Source: Breviolum minutum Mf 1.05b.01
Lineage: Eukaryota > Sar > Dinophyceae > Suessiales > Symbiodiniaceae
NCBI GenBank assembly: GCA_000507305.1
Contig: DF241516.1
Coordinates: 1-64,000, forward strand
Length of the DNA stretch: 64,000 nt
Direction of reading: 5' to 3'
The notes below the pieces were generated by a model. That model saw nothing but the letters and a program-made list of their open reading frames with translations. It had not been told where the DNA came from and did no database searches. Positions 11,885-24,103 of the stretch are shown here, piece after piece. Position 1 is the first letter of the stretch; the number at the start of each line of letters is the position of its first letter. A program made the translations under genes and the position numbers.

Positions 11885-12989
11885 CCCTGCAACTGGAGTT
11901 TCCAGTTGCATGTGCTCGCACCTTTGTGGCGGAGCGTCCAGCCAAAGCGAAGGTCACTTCCGGCGCCACAGGCAACACGTGCTTCCGCAGATACCTGGAT
12001 TCCAACTGAGACAGCCTTACAACGACTCACTGACCATTCATGAAGCAAAAGTTGGCAAAAACCAGTTGGCATCTGTAGATATATGGGTGTTTGCTGAAAT
12101 GGTGGTACCCCCAAAACACCCCAAAATGATCATTTTTAGTAGGAAAACCTATGGTTGTGGGTACCACCATTTTAGGAAACCCCCATATATGATATATGAT
12201 ATATCCATAACTGGTCCAATGGATGCATGTTTTATTCCATTCCGTTCGATGACTTCTTGTCACCAGCCCTTTCAACAACTTCCTACAAAAGACTGCAGGA
12301 GTGGAGATTGAGATCCATTTTTGGTTGAACAAAATACAAAGAAGAGATATGAAACTACTTGAGTGCAGGTGGTGTTCGAAAGCTGGCGCAAGTGGTTTTG
12401 TTGCAGATTATTTCAGTGAATTGCAAGGGAGACATATTTACGTTCTCTGGGGGGGGGTTAGGAAGCTTTCAAAATATTATGAAATATGGGTGGGAAGACT
12501 CAATCCGTCAGTTATCAATATAATATGTCATCATTTGGTTCTTGTGTGGAACGAGGAACTACTGGAATGAGGAACCTATGAGGGGTCCAACAAACATTTG
12601 TGCAGACTCCTTCCTCATGAATTTGATTCAAAATCCCCAGGGCCTAAAATGGAGGATTTTCAAAATCTGTTTCAAAAATCCTGACTCTGTTTCCTCAGAC
12701 ATGCTTTTTTTTGTTGAAGTATAGAAATAACTCGCTGGCGCCAGGCCACATATAAGAAGGATTAATAAGCACAAAGTGCAAAATCACTTAGAAAAGTCAA
12801 ACTGCCCCACCCCAATACTTTAAAACAGAGAGAACTCGAGCTCCGAACTCCCAGCTTTCATGACCTCGTTAAATCCCCTGGTCCCTGTGTTTTGCTCGTT
12901 GCGCACTGCATCATGAGATGGCCCTGGTAACCAGAGGCTCCGTAGATTACGAAGTCGAACTTCTTGCCGTCCCATCTGAAGAGAAGCCG
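9316..12989 (-). CDS. Saccharopine-dehydrogenase-like NAD(P)-binding oxidoreductase (partial exon model)
   Basis: Exons with matching phases: 12907-12989, 11922-11994, 11386-11427, 11170-11228, 10791-10845 and 10557-10605. They carry KFDFVIYGASGYQGHLMM (Rossmann GxxGxxG), then FALAGRSATK, DVPVLSASYDDVVSVIDLV, SAHVVINVAGPYMLAEGE and VLVDACIWCKAHYVDV. This order is that of the eukaryotic saccharopine-dehydrogenase-like oxidoreductases and trans-acting enoyl reductases. Further exons of the same protein: 9316-9396 (QVVVVPSCCSSAYPDLGVY, matching the family's VPxCGxDSxPSDLG segment) and probably 9900-9937. The junctions between 10557 and 9396, the true start upstream of 12989 and the C-terminal half below 9316 are unresolved; 8885-8993 may contain one more exon. 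Donors include GT and GA; one exon (42 nt) is a microexon. The substrate is unknown. Confidence 0.8.
9984..10072. mobile_element. Family C foldback element
   Basis: Starts GGTGGTTTCAACCCATTTG and ends ATTTGAAACCACC, a terminal inverted repeat. The interior shares a long block (GTCAAATTGGATCATTTCCC) with the copy at 39545-39632. It lies in a saccharopine-DH-like intron. Confidence 0.85.
10307..10412. mobile_element. Family A foldback element in an intron
   Basis: Arms ACCCTCCCTGCAACTAACAT and GCTGTTAGTTTTAGGGAGTGT face each other, and the interior contains AAAATGGATGGTTGGAAT and GGGATGGCCTATTT, shared with the copy at 34640. GTGTACC occurs at both flanks and may be a target-site duplication. 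Confidence 0.85.
11590..11881. repeat. (ATC)n microsatellite tract, about 290 bp
   Basis: Almost pure CAT/ATC repeats with a few interruptions (CAGCAT, CCACCACCAC). It lies in the saccharopine-DH-like intron between the exons at 11427 and 11922, ending about 40 bp from an exon. Long frames of poly-His, poly-Ser, poly-Asp or poly-Met here are artefacts. Confidence 0.97.
12082..12188. mobile_element. Family B-like foldback element
   Basis: ATATGGGTGTTTGCTGAAAT at the left and TTTTAGGAAACCCCCATAT at the right form imperfect inverted termini. A second inner inverted pair (GGTGGTACCC, GGGTACCACC) strengthens the hairpin. It lies in the first recognised saccharopine-DH-like intron. Confidence 0.7.
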
Positions 12990-13406
12990 CTGACATTCGA
13001 TTGGGATGATGTTGAAGTGTCTGCAATCAATAAGGCCCCATTGTTGTGGTGAAACGAAATCAAGGTTTTGAAAAAGTTAATCGTCTCTTCCTTTCGCCGC
13101 GTCTGAGATTCTTGCAAGGAACCTTTGTTTAAACGGTGAGTCAATAAAAGATTAAACCCTGCATCCACTCCTTTTTGATGAAAAATTATTTCACCACCAA
13201 AAAAAACGATAGATGAAACCAACAGCAACCAATGGACCCTCCTTGAGGTGCCAGTCCTTAAGACCTCAAAACTAAGGCCCCTCACTGACTCGCCCAGCTG
13301 AAATCCTTGGATGACTGGGAGTTCCCCAAAAAGTCGGGTTCAGCAAGTGACGGGAATGTTGATGTTGAACGTGCAAAATTATACACAAGCTATTTATAGA
13401 CAAGTT

Positions 13407-16400
13407 TCAGACCAACTCGAAATGTCTGATACTTGAATCTAAAAAACTCTGAAGGGCTAGTATTATTTGTAAGAAATTTCTAGAGTCGACAGCATAACTG
13501 GTGGTCTTCGCTGCCCATGACGGCCATGACAGCCATACATTGTACTCCAGCCACTGATTTCGCATCCACCAGGGCACCCGAACCATGAAACGCTCCCAGT
13601 GCTGTTCCAGATCTTTCAGTGCATCTGGATCCTCTCCATGGTCCTCAATCTTTGCCATAGACTCCGCCATAGCTTCGTATCTGTGGCGCAACAACACCAT
13701 CACAAACAACAACACCACCACCACCACCCTATCTGGGAACTACAAAGAATGACCTCAACGAAAACCCATGCCCATGCCATGTTTTGAGCAAACATGATAT
13801 AATACCGTAATACCATATCATATCATTTCCTCAAAACATCCAAATCAAATCTTCCATTTTTTTCAAGATCTCTGGCACCTGGACATCATATCCACGGAGA
13901 AGTATTTCTTCTGCAGTGGAGTTTGTTTTCCATCCTCCGCCTTCAATCACCCGGGGGCCAATGAGAAGCATCCAGGAAGCTGAACAAAGGAAATTGAAAA
14001 ATAACTGCTCTCTAACCCAAACGAGTGGGTTACCGGAAGGAATAAAATTCGTCCTGAAAATGGTTGTTATGTTCCAGGCATTGATGATTTTCAATTGATC
14101 ACTGAAAAATTATCCAACTCTATTGTTGAACTGAAAGGATAAAAGTTCCAAGGAAAAAATTGTGCAACTCAACGAATTGGTGCTCAGTTGGGCCATGAAT
14201 TGGGTGTGAATTCCCTAACACCCAATGTGAGTTTAGGGGGTTTTGTTCCCCATTTTGAGTGGAGAGACAACCAAAAAAAACAACAGCAAACAGGAAATAA
14301 ATACCATTTGGTTGGATTCCATGGATCTTGGGGACAGAAACAATCTGAGGTTGATTCTCCATCATATTCGATAAATATCAAAGATCATCTTTAAGGCCCA
14401 CCCATGTCACCCTTTCTGTCGCGACATCGGCTGTTTTAAGGACCTCCTGTATTTTCTGAATGCGCTCGGCTGCATTCACCACGGCTGCGTGTTGGGGAGT
14501 CTCGTGTTGGACCTTTTGGGAAATGGCAGCATTTGGAAATGGAAAGATATGGAAAGCGGGAACAAATGTACCTTTCCAATGCGCTCTGGTGACTCTTACT
14601 GTGATTGTTCGTGCGAGGAATGACTGGACATTTCAGATTTGAAACAGTGAGGAAATGTTCGCTGTGAAAGCTTCTTGGGCAGGGCTGAGCGTCTATTGAC
14701 TACCTGCAAATCTAAGTAGATACACCACTGTTTATTCTTTCGTCGAAATGGCTACTTCCCTAAGAGACCTGAAATCCATTTTAAGAAAACTGGGACTTGA
14801 ATTTTTCTAAATGCCATCATGACTATACCGACTATACCTGCTCTATTACTCACATGCATCATAACTTCATAAGCATCCCAATCATCTTGGTCATATCTGC
14901 GATATCTGGCCAACCATCAACCCCCCATCCAAACGCCTGCACCATGTCTTTCAACTCAGCTGCCTGCATGCAGATTTTTCATTAAGGAAGTGGGCTCTCA
15001 TCATTTCGTCTATACAAATGGATAATAAACTCACCAACAAAAAAAAGCACTGGCACCTCCTGACACAGGAACCCATCAAGAAACAGTGGGTAAAACTACC
15101 AAGATTGAGAATCGCAGAGTCTCTTCAGCTGATTGGTTGGATTATGTCGGCCTTCAATCCTGATGCTGGCAGTTCATGAATCATTTTTTTTTCTTCACCA
15201 ATGAAGCTTCTAGTCTTGCCCCCAGTTTTGGCAGCTTCTATTCCTTCAAAATCAGAAGTTTTAGGATGTCTCAAAAAAGCTCCATGGAAGTCGTTTCAAT
15301 CCGAAAAATTCATCAGCCTCAAGAGTTACTTGCCACTGTTTTTTTTTTTGCCGCGTTTTTTTTCACCACTTGCTTGTGGTTTTTTGGGGGATCTGCCAGG
15401 AATCAATATGGAATCATCAGTTTCAACATGGATTTTTCACATTCACATGTCAAAGCTTGGAGCCCGAATGCTGCAACGCTTGGCGAAAACGGCGAAAATC
15501 GAGCAAACAACGATACTTGCAGCAGTCATGCTCCAAAAGAAATCTGTTTTAAAAAAACATCCATAAATCATCATGTTCAACTTTCAACCAAAAATTTTAA
15601 AAAAAGCGTTAAGCTGACACGGCAATGGAAATGTTCATCAATTTGAAGAAGTATGTTCTATTGAAAATGATGGTTTTCCATTGCCAATCTTAGTTTGAGA
15701 ACCGAAAGTGAAAAATAAATGTTCGCTTCTTGTGCGAAGTGTGCGAAAAGGGTCCTTCTGCAAAGAGTTGCCTCCTGCCAACAAAATGGAAGGAAGTTCA
15801 GTTTCGGATTGGTCCAAAGACAGTGGGTCTGAGTCCAAGGTTGCATGTTTTTTTTCAGATTCCAACATCCCACCTCAATATTTGCTGATCCCCAGCACTG
15901 GCTCCTGACAACGGCTCTGCCAACAAATAGTTTGGGTATTCTGAGTGGTCTCTTTTTTTGTCAACTTCGTGAAGGAATCAGGTTGACAATGCTCTATGAA
16001 AATGAAATCGATTGAAAACCCCAGGTTGAATTGAAAGGAAAAGATATTAGTCTCTATTCAGGTGTGGCAGAAGTGTTCTTGAAATGAAAAAGGCTCAAGT
16101 TGTCAAACTTTAGGGAGCTGTCCGTTTCAGGGAACTCGGAATTCATGTGGGTTCAGCCAAACAAATCCTGTTCACATCTTGGCGTAACCCAAACGCACCT
16201 GATGCTTTCAGGACATCTTGAACCTGTTGAACCTGCTCAATGGCTCGTTGTTGACACATCTTTGAATTCTGCAGACGGGTTCGAAGTCAGCCTTCAAAAA
16301 CCGAAGTTTTGATGGGTGCTGTTGGGAATTTCCAGTGGTACGCTGGTTGTTTCTTGGACCGCACGACGGCACTGCTTTTCTTAGTCATTGATATCCACAG

Positions 16401-16504
16401 GCCCAAGGGACGATCTTATCCAATCGAGCATGAGCAGCATCTGCATCAGTATGCGCCTGGTGATCCTGTAGGAAGCTCATGGTACCATAAGAGCCACCCA
16501 AGTC
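13407..16504 (-). CDS. Unidentified multi-exon gene, C-terminal part (partial model)
   Basis: Minus-strand exons with good splice borders: 16416-16504 (DLGGSYGTMSFLQDH), about 16210-16270 (QRAIEQVQQVQDVLKAS), about 15030-15095 (FYPLFLDGFLCQE), 14887-14963 (ELKDMVQAFGWGVDGWPD), 14411-14512 (AAERIQKIQEVLKTADVATE), 13879-13940 (EDGKQTPLQKKYFSVDMMS) and a last exon from 13680 (RYEAMAESMAKIEDHG) ending in the PSWAAK region near 13490 or at a stop at 13407. The last three join in phase. Two exons share the pattern Q-x2-Q-x-VLK, hinting at internal repeats. The composition is helical, and donors include AA|GAT types. I do not recognise the family, and some intermediate exons are missing. Confidence 0.5.
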
Positions 16505-16519
16505 CTAGAAGTTGCTGAT

Positions 16520-19500
16520 GGGTTTTTGCTGACTGTGCTTGTTGTCCAGAAACATCTTGCTGCAAACCTTTCAACCTTTCATGAACAACATTTTACTAAA
16601 CCCATCCAGAATCACACAGTTTCTGGGCGCTAGCTATTGAAAGGGTTGCCATCGTGGCGATACACCAAGAATACATGTCCTTCTTGAACTGCATTCGGTT
16701 GATATCAATTAACGACCTCTTAAAGTCAAGTCCTTACCATGTGTACTTCTTCAAGCCATGCTTGGTTGGTTAAAGGTGGTCCTTTACTATCATAGGAAAT
16801 CTCCAACGCAAACCAACAACTGACTATGGTTGAACTTCCATGCTATGCAGTCGTAGAACTTCCATGCCATGTACTGGTTATTTTGACTTGACTTGATCAA
16901 GTCATTGAAGTGTCACTGAATCCCGTTTTTTCCTACTTGCTCCTGAGAGATTGGGCTGGGTGACGAAGCGTCGTCTGGCGTCGTGGCGAAACATACAGTC
17001 GTTTTATTCCCAATTGATTTTGACCCTCCTGAAAACAGTTGATCATACTGACTTGAAAGGATATTCTTCCTGAAAGTTGTGTGGCCACCAGCATCGGGCC
17101 ACTAGTTTCTTGTTTTTTCTTCATGAATTGTGCCAAATTTCAGTTTGGAAAAAAAATCCCACAACAACTTGAAGAAGGTCCAAGAACCCCCAGGAAAAAT
17201 GTCATGACTCAGATCCCGACCTATGATAGAACAAGGTGGATCTGGAATTCTATCCACCAGCCTGCGCGACAGAGAAAGCACACAAAGCACCACCCAAAGC
17301 ACAAGTTTTCCATGAATTTTGCTCCCTGGGGACAGCATGGCGATGGGGTAGGAAAGTAACAAACAAGCTGGCACCAGGTAACACCATGGTGGCATCCTAT
17401 ATGCTTGAAGCAAGAACCCCTAGAATATGTAACGTATATATCTTTTTTAGTCTTTTTTGAAATTCCAGCAAGTTAGAGCGTTGGTTTTCACAACCCTATA
17501 GTTCTGGCCCATCTTCGCAAAAACAAAAGAAAATGATCCAGCTGCTGAAAGAAACTGTTGCAATTTCTCTGCTCTTCTGCAATGGAAAAAAGAAGCAAAA
17601 CCTACGATTTGCAGGGGGAACACCCTCCTTCGTGGCAGGTGTCCAACTTCCCAACTGGCCAACCTTCTCCACAAGTCTTGCGCAAAATCTTCATGCGCAG
17701 CCGCCTTGGGTTTTTAGATCCCCCACCAACAGCATGTTTTACTACTATATCAGTACTCGGTGAACAAACCAATGTATCTAAAACAGCCATGATGATATAA
17801 TTTCTCTATCTAATCCGACTTTCAGCTGATCAATTGTTTTTTGCTTCGAAAGTCTTGGTTCAAAGCTGCCATGGTTTTTTCGGCGTTTCTTCCAAAAAAC
17901 TGAGCCCCATAACAGCTCCAGCTGCTTCGGCTGCGGCGGCTGCGGCCGCCTCGGAATGGGTTGTGTCCCTCTTCTACTGCGGTTGAAGCACCCTTGCCAC
18001 ATCTCCTCATTCACTTGTGAGAACTTGAAAAATAATCTGCTGTGCTAAGATACGAACCATCCACCATCCATTGTCTGCCACATCCATTTTTGGTGTTTCT
18101 CTCGATCTTGTGGTGAATTACACCAAAATGAGACTTGCCCCAAAAACTAAACGTGAGCATTGGTCAAAACTCCTTGTAGCACTCCAGTACGAATCCTCAT
18201 CAAAAATCGCAAATCGCGATTTTAATCTTGCTATAACTTAGATCTACCCCCCAACCCAGTGTGACCGTGTCAAATAAAGGCTTTATATGGATCCCCCGAG
18301 CCTAAAAATGTGATAAACTTGGTGACATCCTGGCATCCCAGGTATAACCCATTTCACACAACCAAGGTGCTGAAGTCCATGGTTGGCTACCAGCCTAGCG
18401 GTGGTAACATCAATGTCTCACCTTCATATTGATCTTGATTGGGTAACCCCAACTTCTTTTTGGAGTTTATATTTGGTATAGGGACTAACCTGCTAACATT
18501 CCAATTTGTGTTGCAACATCTTATTGTCTTTGCAGAGAGTATAATACAAATACGAGTTCTGTCTGATACAACGGATGAGGCGCAGACAACCTCAGCGCAG
18601 TACACATGTATGTAGAGCAAACCATTCTTGACAATAAAAGTGGAAACATTGTTGTCAGCGCAAAGTTGCAAACAAAAACTGCAGATGTAAACAAAACAAG
18701 AACAAAACAGGCACAAGCTTACACTCCACCCACCAACTTTTTATTGGGATACCAAATCACCCAACTAGGGGCATCGGACCGTCTCAGTGTCCGGAAGGCT
18801 CAGGAAGGAGGAGTTGTGGTCCTTGTGGAAAGGATGGGTGATTTACATCTTCACTGAAAAATAAACCAGCTCAGTTTTAAAGCTGGGGCTCCCATCATTA
18901 CCTATAGGAAACGACCCTATGAATCTGTTTTGATGTTGAGTGTTGTTGGAGATATGTTCAACAAAAGCCCAGGCATGGGAATTCAATTGCCTTACTGCCT
19001 TAGCCTAAGAGTCTGAAAGAAATAGTTATCTCATTTGTGGAGATGATAAAAAAAGATGTTATAAGAATGGGTAGATCTACATATCATTTCAAGAACCTGA
19101 GCACATTACATTGACTGTTGACTTTAAAATGATAAAAAAAAATTGGGAAATTCCCAACCAACACACATCTTATATCGTCCAATATGGAAAGTGGAGATAC
19201 CATGCTATCTGCAAGGGAAACAATGGAAAATAAGAGAAGTCTGATACCAGCAAGAGGTACAAAAGCTCTCTTATTGCTTCAACGGGGCCCCAGGCGAGGT
19301 CTTTCATGGACACACAATGAATCACCTCTGCTGATGTTTTGTTGGAGTCCGAGATCTGCAGAAGTGATTCTTGAGGTGTGCGGTAAAATGATGAGAAGTC
19401 TTTGCAGGTCTTCAGAAATGCAAGTGAAATCATTGTTTTAAGGAAATTCAAATTGAAATTCGAACATGACTTCGGATGGCTGGCAGTAGCTTTGTTCGGC

Positions 19501-20370
19501 AAATGCCTCAAGGTCCTAAGTTTTCTGCCAAGGCCACGAGTTTCACGTCATCATAATCCCATTTCAGCTCTCTACTACTGCAGGAGAAAGGAAAAGCAAG
19601 TGAAGATGTTTAGCTTGACCCAAAAAGTTGTAATAAGTACAACGTAACAATATCACATATGCCCCCTGCCTCTGTTTGCCATGGAAGGCTTGTTCGCTGG
19701 CAAAACTACCCTTCAAGGCTTTTTAACTCTTTGGAGACATATCTAGAAAAAATGGCGCAGTGTCTGATGTTGATATTCCCTTGTTCCCAAAGTTCTAGGA
19801 AAAAATCTGCACACAAGAAGGTCCTGCTGAATTTGCCTTGACTCCTGCTTGCTTACTGCACAATGCGTCGGTGCTGAAAGCGCATGGCGAAAAGCTGAGC
19901 AACACAGCTGGCCGCGGATGATGAGATGATGATGCCTCGAATCGATCCCTTTAATAATCGCTTCACAAAATGATCAATCGATGCTAGAAACAGGTCGGAA
20001 GTCAGAAAATATATTAGAACATGTTGGAAAATCAATAGCCTTGTGCTGTGCTGACACTATTGAAAACACCATCTTCACCCTCCAGCACCCTTCGAAAACC
20101 ACCCCAAGGAACAATGGAAAACCCACGAAAACACAGAGGGGGGACATGGTGCCTGTGGTCGATCGAAATGTGGTACATTGCGAAAGATCGGCATCGAGGC
20201 GTGACGGAGTGACACCTGGAAAATGTTCGTACGATGAAATATGAAATTCCTGGAGGCTCACCGAATATGTGAAATCGGAGAACACACCACCCCGCGCTTT
20301 TTCGTAGCAGTGATGTGGGAGAATAGCCTGATAATTTTTTTAAAGATATGGAAAAAATGACTTCATATCT
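16520..20370. other. Mostly intron or intergenic DNA, no confident gene
   Basis: AT-rich with poly-A/T. A GC-rich patch at 17890-18010 on the minus strand is probably an exon, but two frames compete (one with an alanine run, one Arg/Ser-rich). Short possible exons elsewhere could not be joined in phase. Confidence 0.4.
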
Positions 20371-20399
20371 GGTTGAATCTAGTGCTGGATGTCCTCTCT

Positions 20400-22321
20400 C
20401 CCACACCCGTGATGGACCCAAATGATCGCACCAAGGACAAATCTCCGACCAACCGGAGATACTCCACCTCCTTCTCCGCGTGCCGTGAGGACTTGGCGGT
20501 AGCTCGACGTAGCTTCGTCAGATGATTGAAGTGTGAGGATGATTACTACCATGATTCCTAGACCATTAATATGACTATATGGTTGTGATTATTCATGACT
20601 ATGATTTCTTTCATTCTCATTTTGGATGATGTCCATTATAATTATCATTATATCATATATCATACATAGATATCTTAATGTTATATCTCATGAACGTCAA
20701 ATATTGTTATCATCACTATTGAGAATATCCAAGAATCTGTATGAAGTGTAGATCTGAGATACATCCATCCTACGGACCAAAATAGGAAGTTGGTCCGAAC
20801 ATCACCCCTGAGACACCCTGGCTGGACTGGTTGCCCGAGCACGAAGCTTTGAAGAGGAACGTAATGGTGGCTCCAAATCTGGTGGATGCTGGAGATCTTG
20901 AAAGATACACCCCCTTTGAAAACTACGCCCCTGAAAACTAACATGTCCCCTAAAAAGGGACTACTGTTATTTACAATAAGGAAATACACTTCCTACCAAC
21001 CATCGTATTTTCGAGGGGACATGTTAGTTTTCAGGGGAGTAACGTTTTGAATTTTGAACCCAAAAATTTGGTGCTTTGTGTATAGATGATACATTGATGC
21101 TTTCTCCTTTTCCGCAAACGGGTGTGTTTTCAGGTTCAGGTTCCGCTAGTTTTTGTTGGGGGTATCGAAAAAAAGAACTTGGTGTCCAAAAAAATTCAAG
21201 AACTCGAAGAAAAGAAACTTATCAGCTGGAGATGTTGATATTTTAAATATCATGGAGTTTGTCCCTTGTTTTTGTCCCCTGAAAAAAGTCGTCGCACGAC
21301 GAAAAAAGTTATTGCCTCCAACTTCCAACTCCATGGGTTTTTGAAAAAAAAACCTGGAGAAATTCATATGGTGAGTGGCTGGAATTTCGTCCAAGGCTAC
21401 AAACCAAAAACTCCGGAAAAAAAAACTCCAAAGTTGACCCTTAACCCCCAAAAGGGTCTTTTCAGCAGCAAAATGCTGCTGTTACATGGTTCAGCTGTCT
21501 TTTTTTAAAGCCAGTGGAATTTTAACAACCCAAACGTCTTTCCTATCCTACCGCAGGTTGTAAGGGCTGTTAGCTCGCGAACGAGTTCCCACAACGGTTC
21601 GTTGCCTAAGTCAGGTGGAGGGATCCAGCGTCCCAAGGGTGGCAGCTTTTCTTTTTCCATTGGCACTGGTACCTGGCAGCTTGCAAGTAGATCAAGCAAT
21701 ACCAAAAATGTTGCGTTGATATATCTTTCATCAACAAAAGACAAGTGGCAGAAAGAGAAAAATGATAACAGATATTTGGGTGAACTTCAATTTCAAGTGC
21801 CAAATGTTTCGAGTATATGATGATCTTTGTGATATCATAGTTGTGATTCTGCCAGGAAACTATCATCAGCCACTCGAATCAGTCCGAGAAAAAAAGAGAG
21901 ACAATGAAAGGTTTAGTTCATGATTACAAGTGATGCCACTGCAAACACCAGTGAAGATTGAAATTCCAAATCAGATTTGCCTCGTCAGGCTCCAACACCA
22001 CGACTTTGGACCGGGAGAGTTCAGTCAACCTGACAGATGGATCCCCCTCTTTCTGTGGTTCTTTTGTTGGGATACATTCCCTGAAAACTAACCTCATTGC
22101 CCACAAAAATTGATACTTCAAAACGACTTTCCCAACTTTGTGTCATACCATTTTCACGTCAGAAACTCAAAATCTGATGATGATTCAGAGAAAATGGCCA
22201 ACCGGGCGTGTTGTCCGCGGTGTGGTTGTCTTGTTCCATATGCCCAAACAAAACGGTCTCCCGGCCGCCCAGGACGACATGGAAAGGGAGGTGGCGCAGC
22301 ACCTGTTCGAGGGTAGCGTTG
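20400..22321 (-). CDS. Unidentified multi-exon gene (partial)
   Basis: Three consecutive minus-strand exons join in phase: 22203-22321 (ATLEQVLRHLPFHVVLGGRE), 21981-22048 (GDPSVRLTELSRSKVVVLEP, GC donor) and 21552-21672 (KLPPLGRWIPPPDLGNEPLW). Likely later exons: about 20800-20900 (a Pro/Arg/Ser-rich stretch) and about 20410-20510 (AEKEVEYLRLVGDL). Codon usage is GC3-rich like the other genes here. I recognise no domain. Upstream exons may continue into 22588-23516. Confidence 0.5.
20925..21040. mobile_element. Family A foldback element
   Basis: Near-perfect terminal inverted repeats: CCCCTGAAAACTAACATGTC on the left and GACATGTTAGTTTTCAGGGG on the right, about 75 bp apart. It ends about 20 bp from the acceptor of the probable exon at 20.8-20.9 kb. 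Confidence 0.9.
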
Positions 22322-22587
22322 CTGAATGATTTTTTGTAACATTGATTCCGAGACTTGGAATTTGGAGCAAGTTGTTTGTAAAAATATGTGTGTTAAAAGA
22401 TCAATAAGCTAATAAGCTTCGATGCTTGTAAGGAGCTAGATGCATTCAAAAAAAAAGCATCATGGCCTCGTGGCCGCGGTTTTGCAGCCATGGCGCCAAA
22501 AGAGTCTTATCAGATAGCGGTTTCCACGACGCTGCAGCCATGAGTCATGAGAACTATGACCAGTGCAAACTCAAACGAAACACATAT

Positions 22588-22843
22588 TCACAAAAGAATG
22601 AAAGGTAAATTTGCATCCGCCTTGTACTGTATATGGATTCTCCTCTGAAAATCACGCACTAGACCGACCCCAAAAGGTTTCTTGAATTCGGAGTGAAACA
22701 GCTTCGCTGAAGTTTCAGAGGTTGTGAGAAAATCTGTGGCACAGCATGGCACAAGTCTCCCAAAACAAATGGCATCCCAATTGTTCCAGTCCAGAAATAC
22801 ATCAGAGTCATTTCCCTCAAAGAGATCAAAAAGAAACCATGCC
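22588..22843 (-). CDS. Possible exon, unidentified
   Basis: After a strong acceptor (TTCTTCCACAG) a minus-strand frame stays open for 85 codons to a stop. It starts AWFLFDLFEGNDSDVFLDW and contains WDAICFGRLVPCC. The sequence is acidic and aromatic. The length without a stop and the acceptor support it; the family is unknown, and a donor inside may shorten it. Confidence 0.4.
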
Positions 22844-23269
22844 TGTGGAAGAATAGAAGAAAAATTAGCAGATTAATTCGTTGAAATCTTCACAAAACTG
22901 TATGCCGAGAAACCTCACCTAATGAGACGGCTTCCCTCAGACTTGAGTGTGTGTTTTCCTATCATCCTATGGCTCCACAAGATTGACCACCCACAAAAAA
23001 GGGATTTGCTTCTGAAGTTGCGTTCCCAAACTGAAGTTCTGAAGCTCATAGCAGAACCCAAAACACGTCACCCCAGTCAGCATAGCTCCGCTGCTTTTGC
23101 CGATTTGCCGCGTTTTGGGAATCTCAGTACAATCACATGTGCAGCGCTTCGTGAAACGGACCTCTGCTGATGCGACAGCGTGGCGCAAGGGAGCTCGGAT
23201 CCTAATGGTCCCGGGCATTCTGCGGGTTGCATTCGGCCGTCCAAAACAGAGGTTTGGTCACAAATGTTG

Positions 23270-23516
23270 CTAATTTTTTGTGAGCCACATCGGATCATAG
23301 AAACATGACATTTTTATCAATGGATGTTTAGAATCAAAACAGAAGAGTTGTTTTCCACCAAAGACCGGTTTGGTCTTCGGATCAAATTTGGCACCAAAGA
23401 TCTCATTTACAACGGACACGCCGAGCGATCCATTTTGCGTTCTACTGAAACAGTGGCATCGTTTGAGAGCACCACTTTGTATTGTGAACAGGCACGGGCC
23501 ATCGGAATTTTCTCCC
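23270..23516 (-). CDS. Possible exon, unidentified
   Basis: After the acceptor TTGAATTGCCAG a minus-strand frame runs 82 codons to a stop: GENSDGPCLFTIQSGALKRC, then GVSVVNEIFGAKFDPKTK. A second frame over the same DNA is also partly open, so the choice rests on composition and the acceptor. It may be the terminal exon of a gene lying between the kinase and the gene ending near 20.4 kb. Confidence 0.35.
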
Positions 23517-23519
23517 CTG

Positions 23520-24100
23520 GCAATTCAATTATGACCTTTTCGGGGCTGTGCTGACCCTTGTGGCAAACCATTGACCTCCAAGTGGGGTCAAAAAAGGTCA
23601 CCTTTGAATTGCCAGTTGCTTTGTATCTTATTGTCGACCTGTTGATTTCATGCTTGAGATTGCTCCCCAGCTATTGAAAAACCCCTCAAGATAATATGGT
23701 TGTAGGCTCTTTTGGGGGGAAAGCTGGGGATTTAGCAGTTGTACTTTGTGTTTCGACCTGCCCATCCTGCCCTGTTCAACATCATTCGCATATACAACAA
23801 CTTGCTCACCCTTTGAGTGCTAAGTTGTGGCGTTCCAATGCAATTCCCAATTCAGATCACCAGTTGGTGAAAGGATCCTGCGACCTGTCAAACCATTGAA
23901 AATCACCAATATAGACTGATGGGTCCCAAACACTCAACGTATGGTAGCATTTGGTTGATTCTTATGGTAAATAATAGGTAAAATAGACCCATACATTGAG
24001 TCTTTGGGATAGGGGCATCCCTCTCACTTTTGCAGTTTTTTCAATATTAATAGATCATCTCAACTCGGCCTAACCGTCTTTTTAACAAAAGCATCTCTTC
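23520..24100. other. Intergenic DNA downstream of the kinase gene
   Basis: No coding exon seen. An imperfect inverted repeat lies at about 23920-24015 (GGGTCCCAAACACTCAACGT against CATTGAGTCTTTGGGATAGG), possibly another foldback element. Confidence 0.4.
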
Positions 24101-24103
24101 AGC

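Noticed and set aside
11411-12311. Long frames of poly-His, poly-Ser, poly-Asp and poly-Met on both strands
   Set aside because: They are translations of the ATC microsatellite; real exons of the saccharopine-DH-like gene flank it in another frame.
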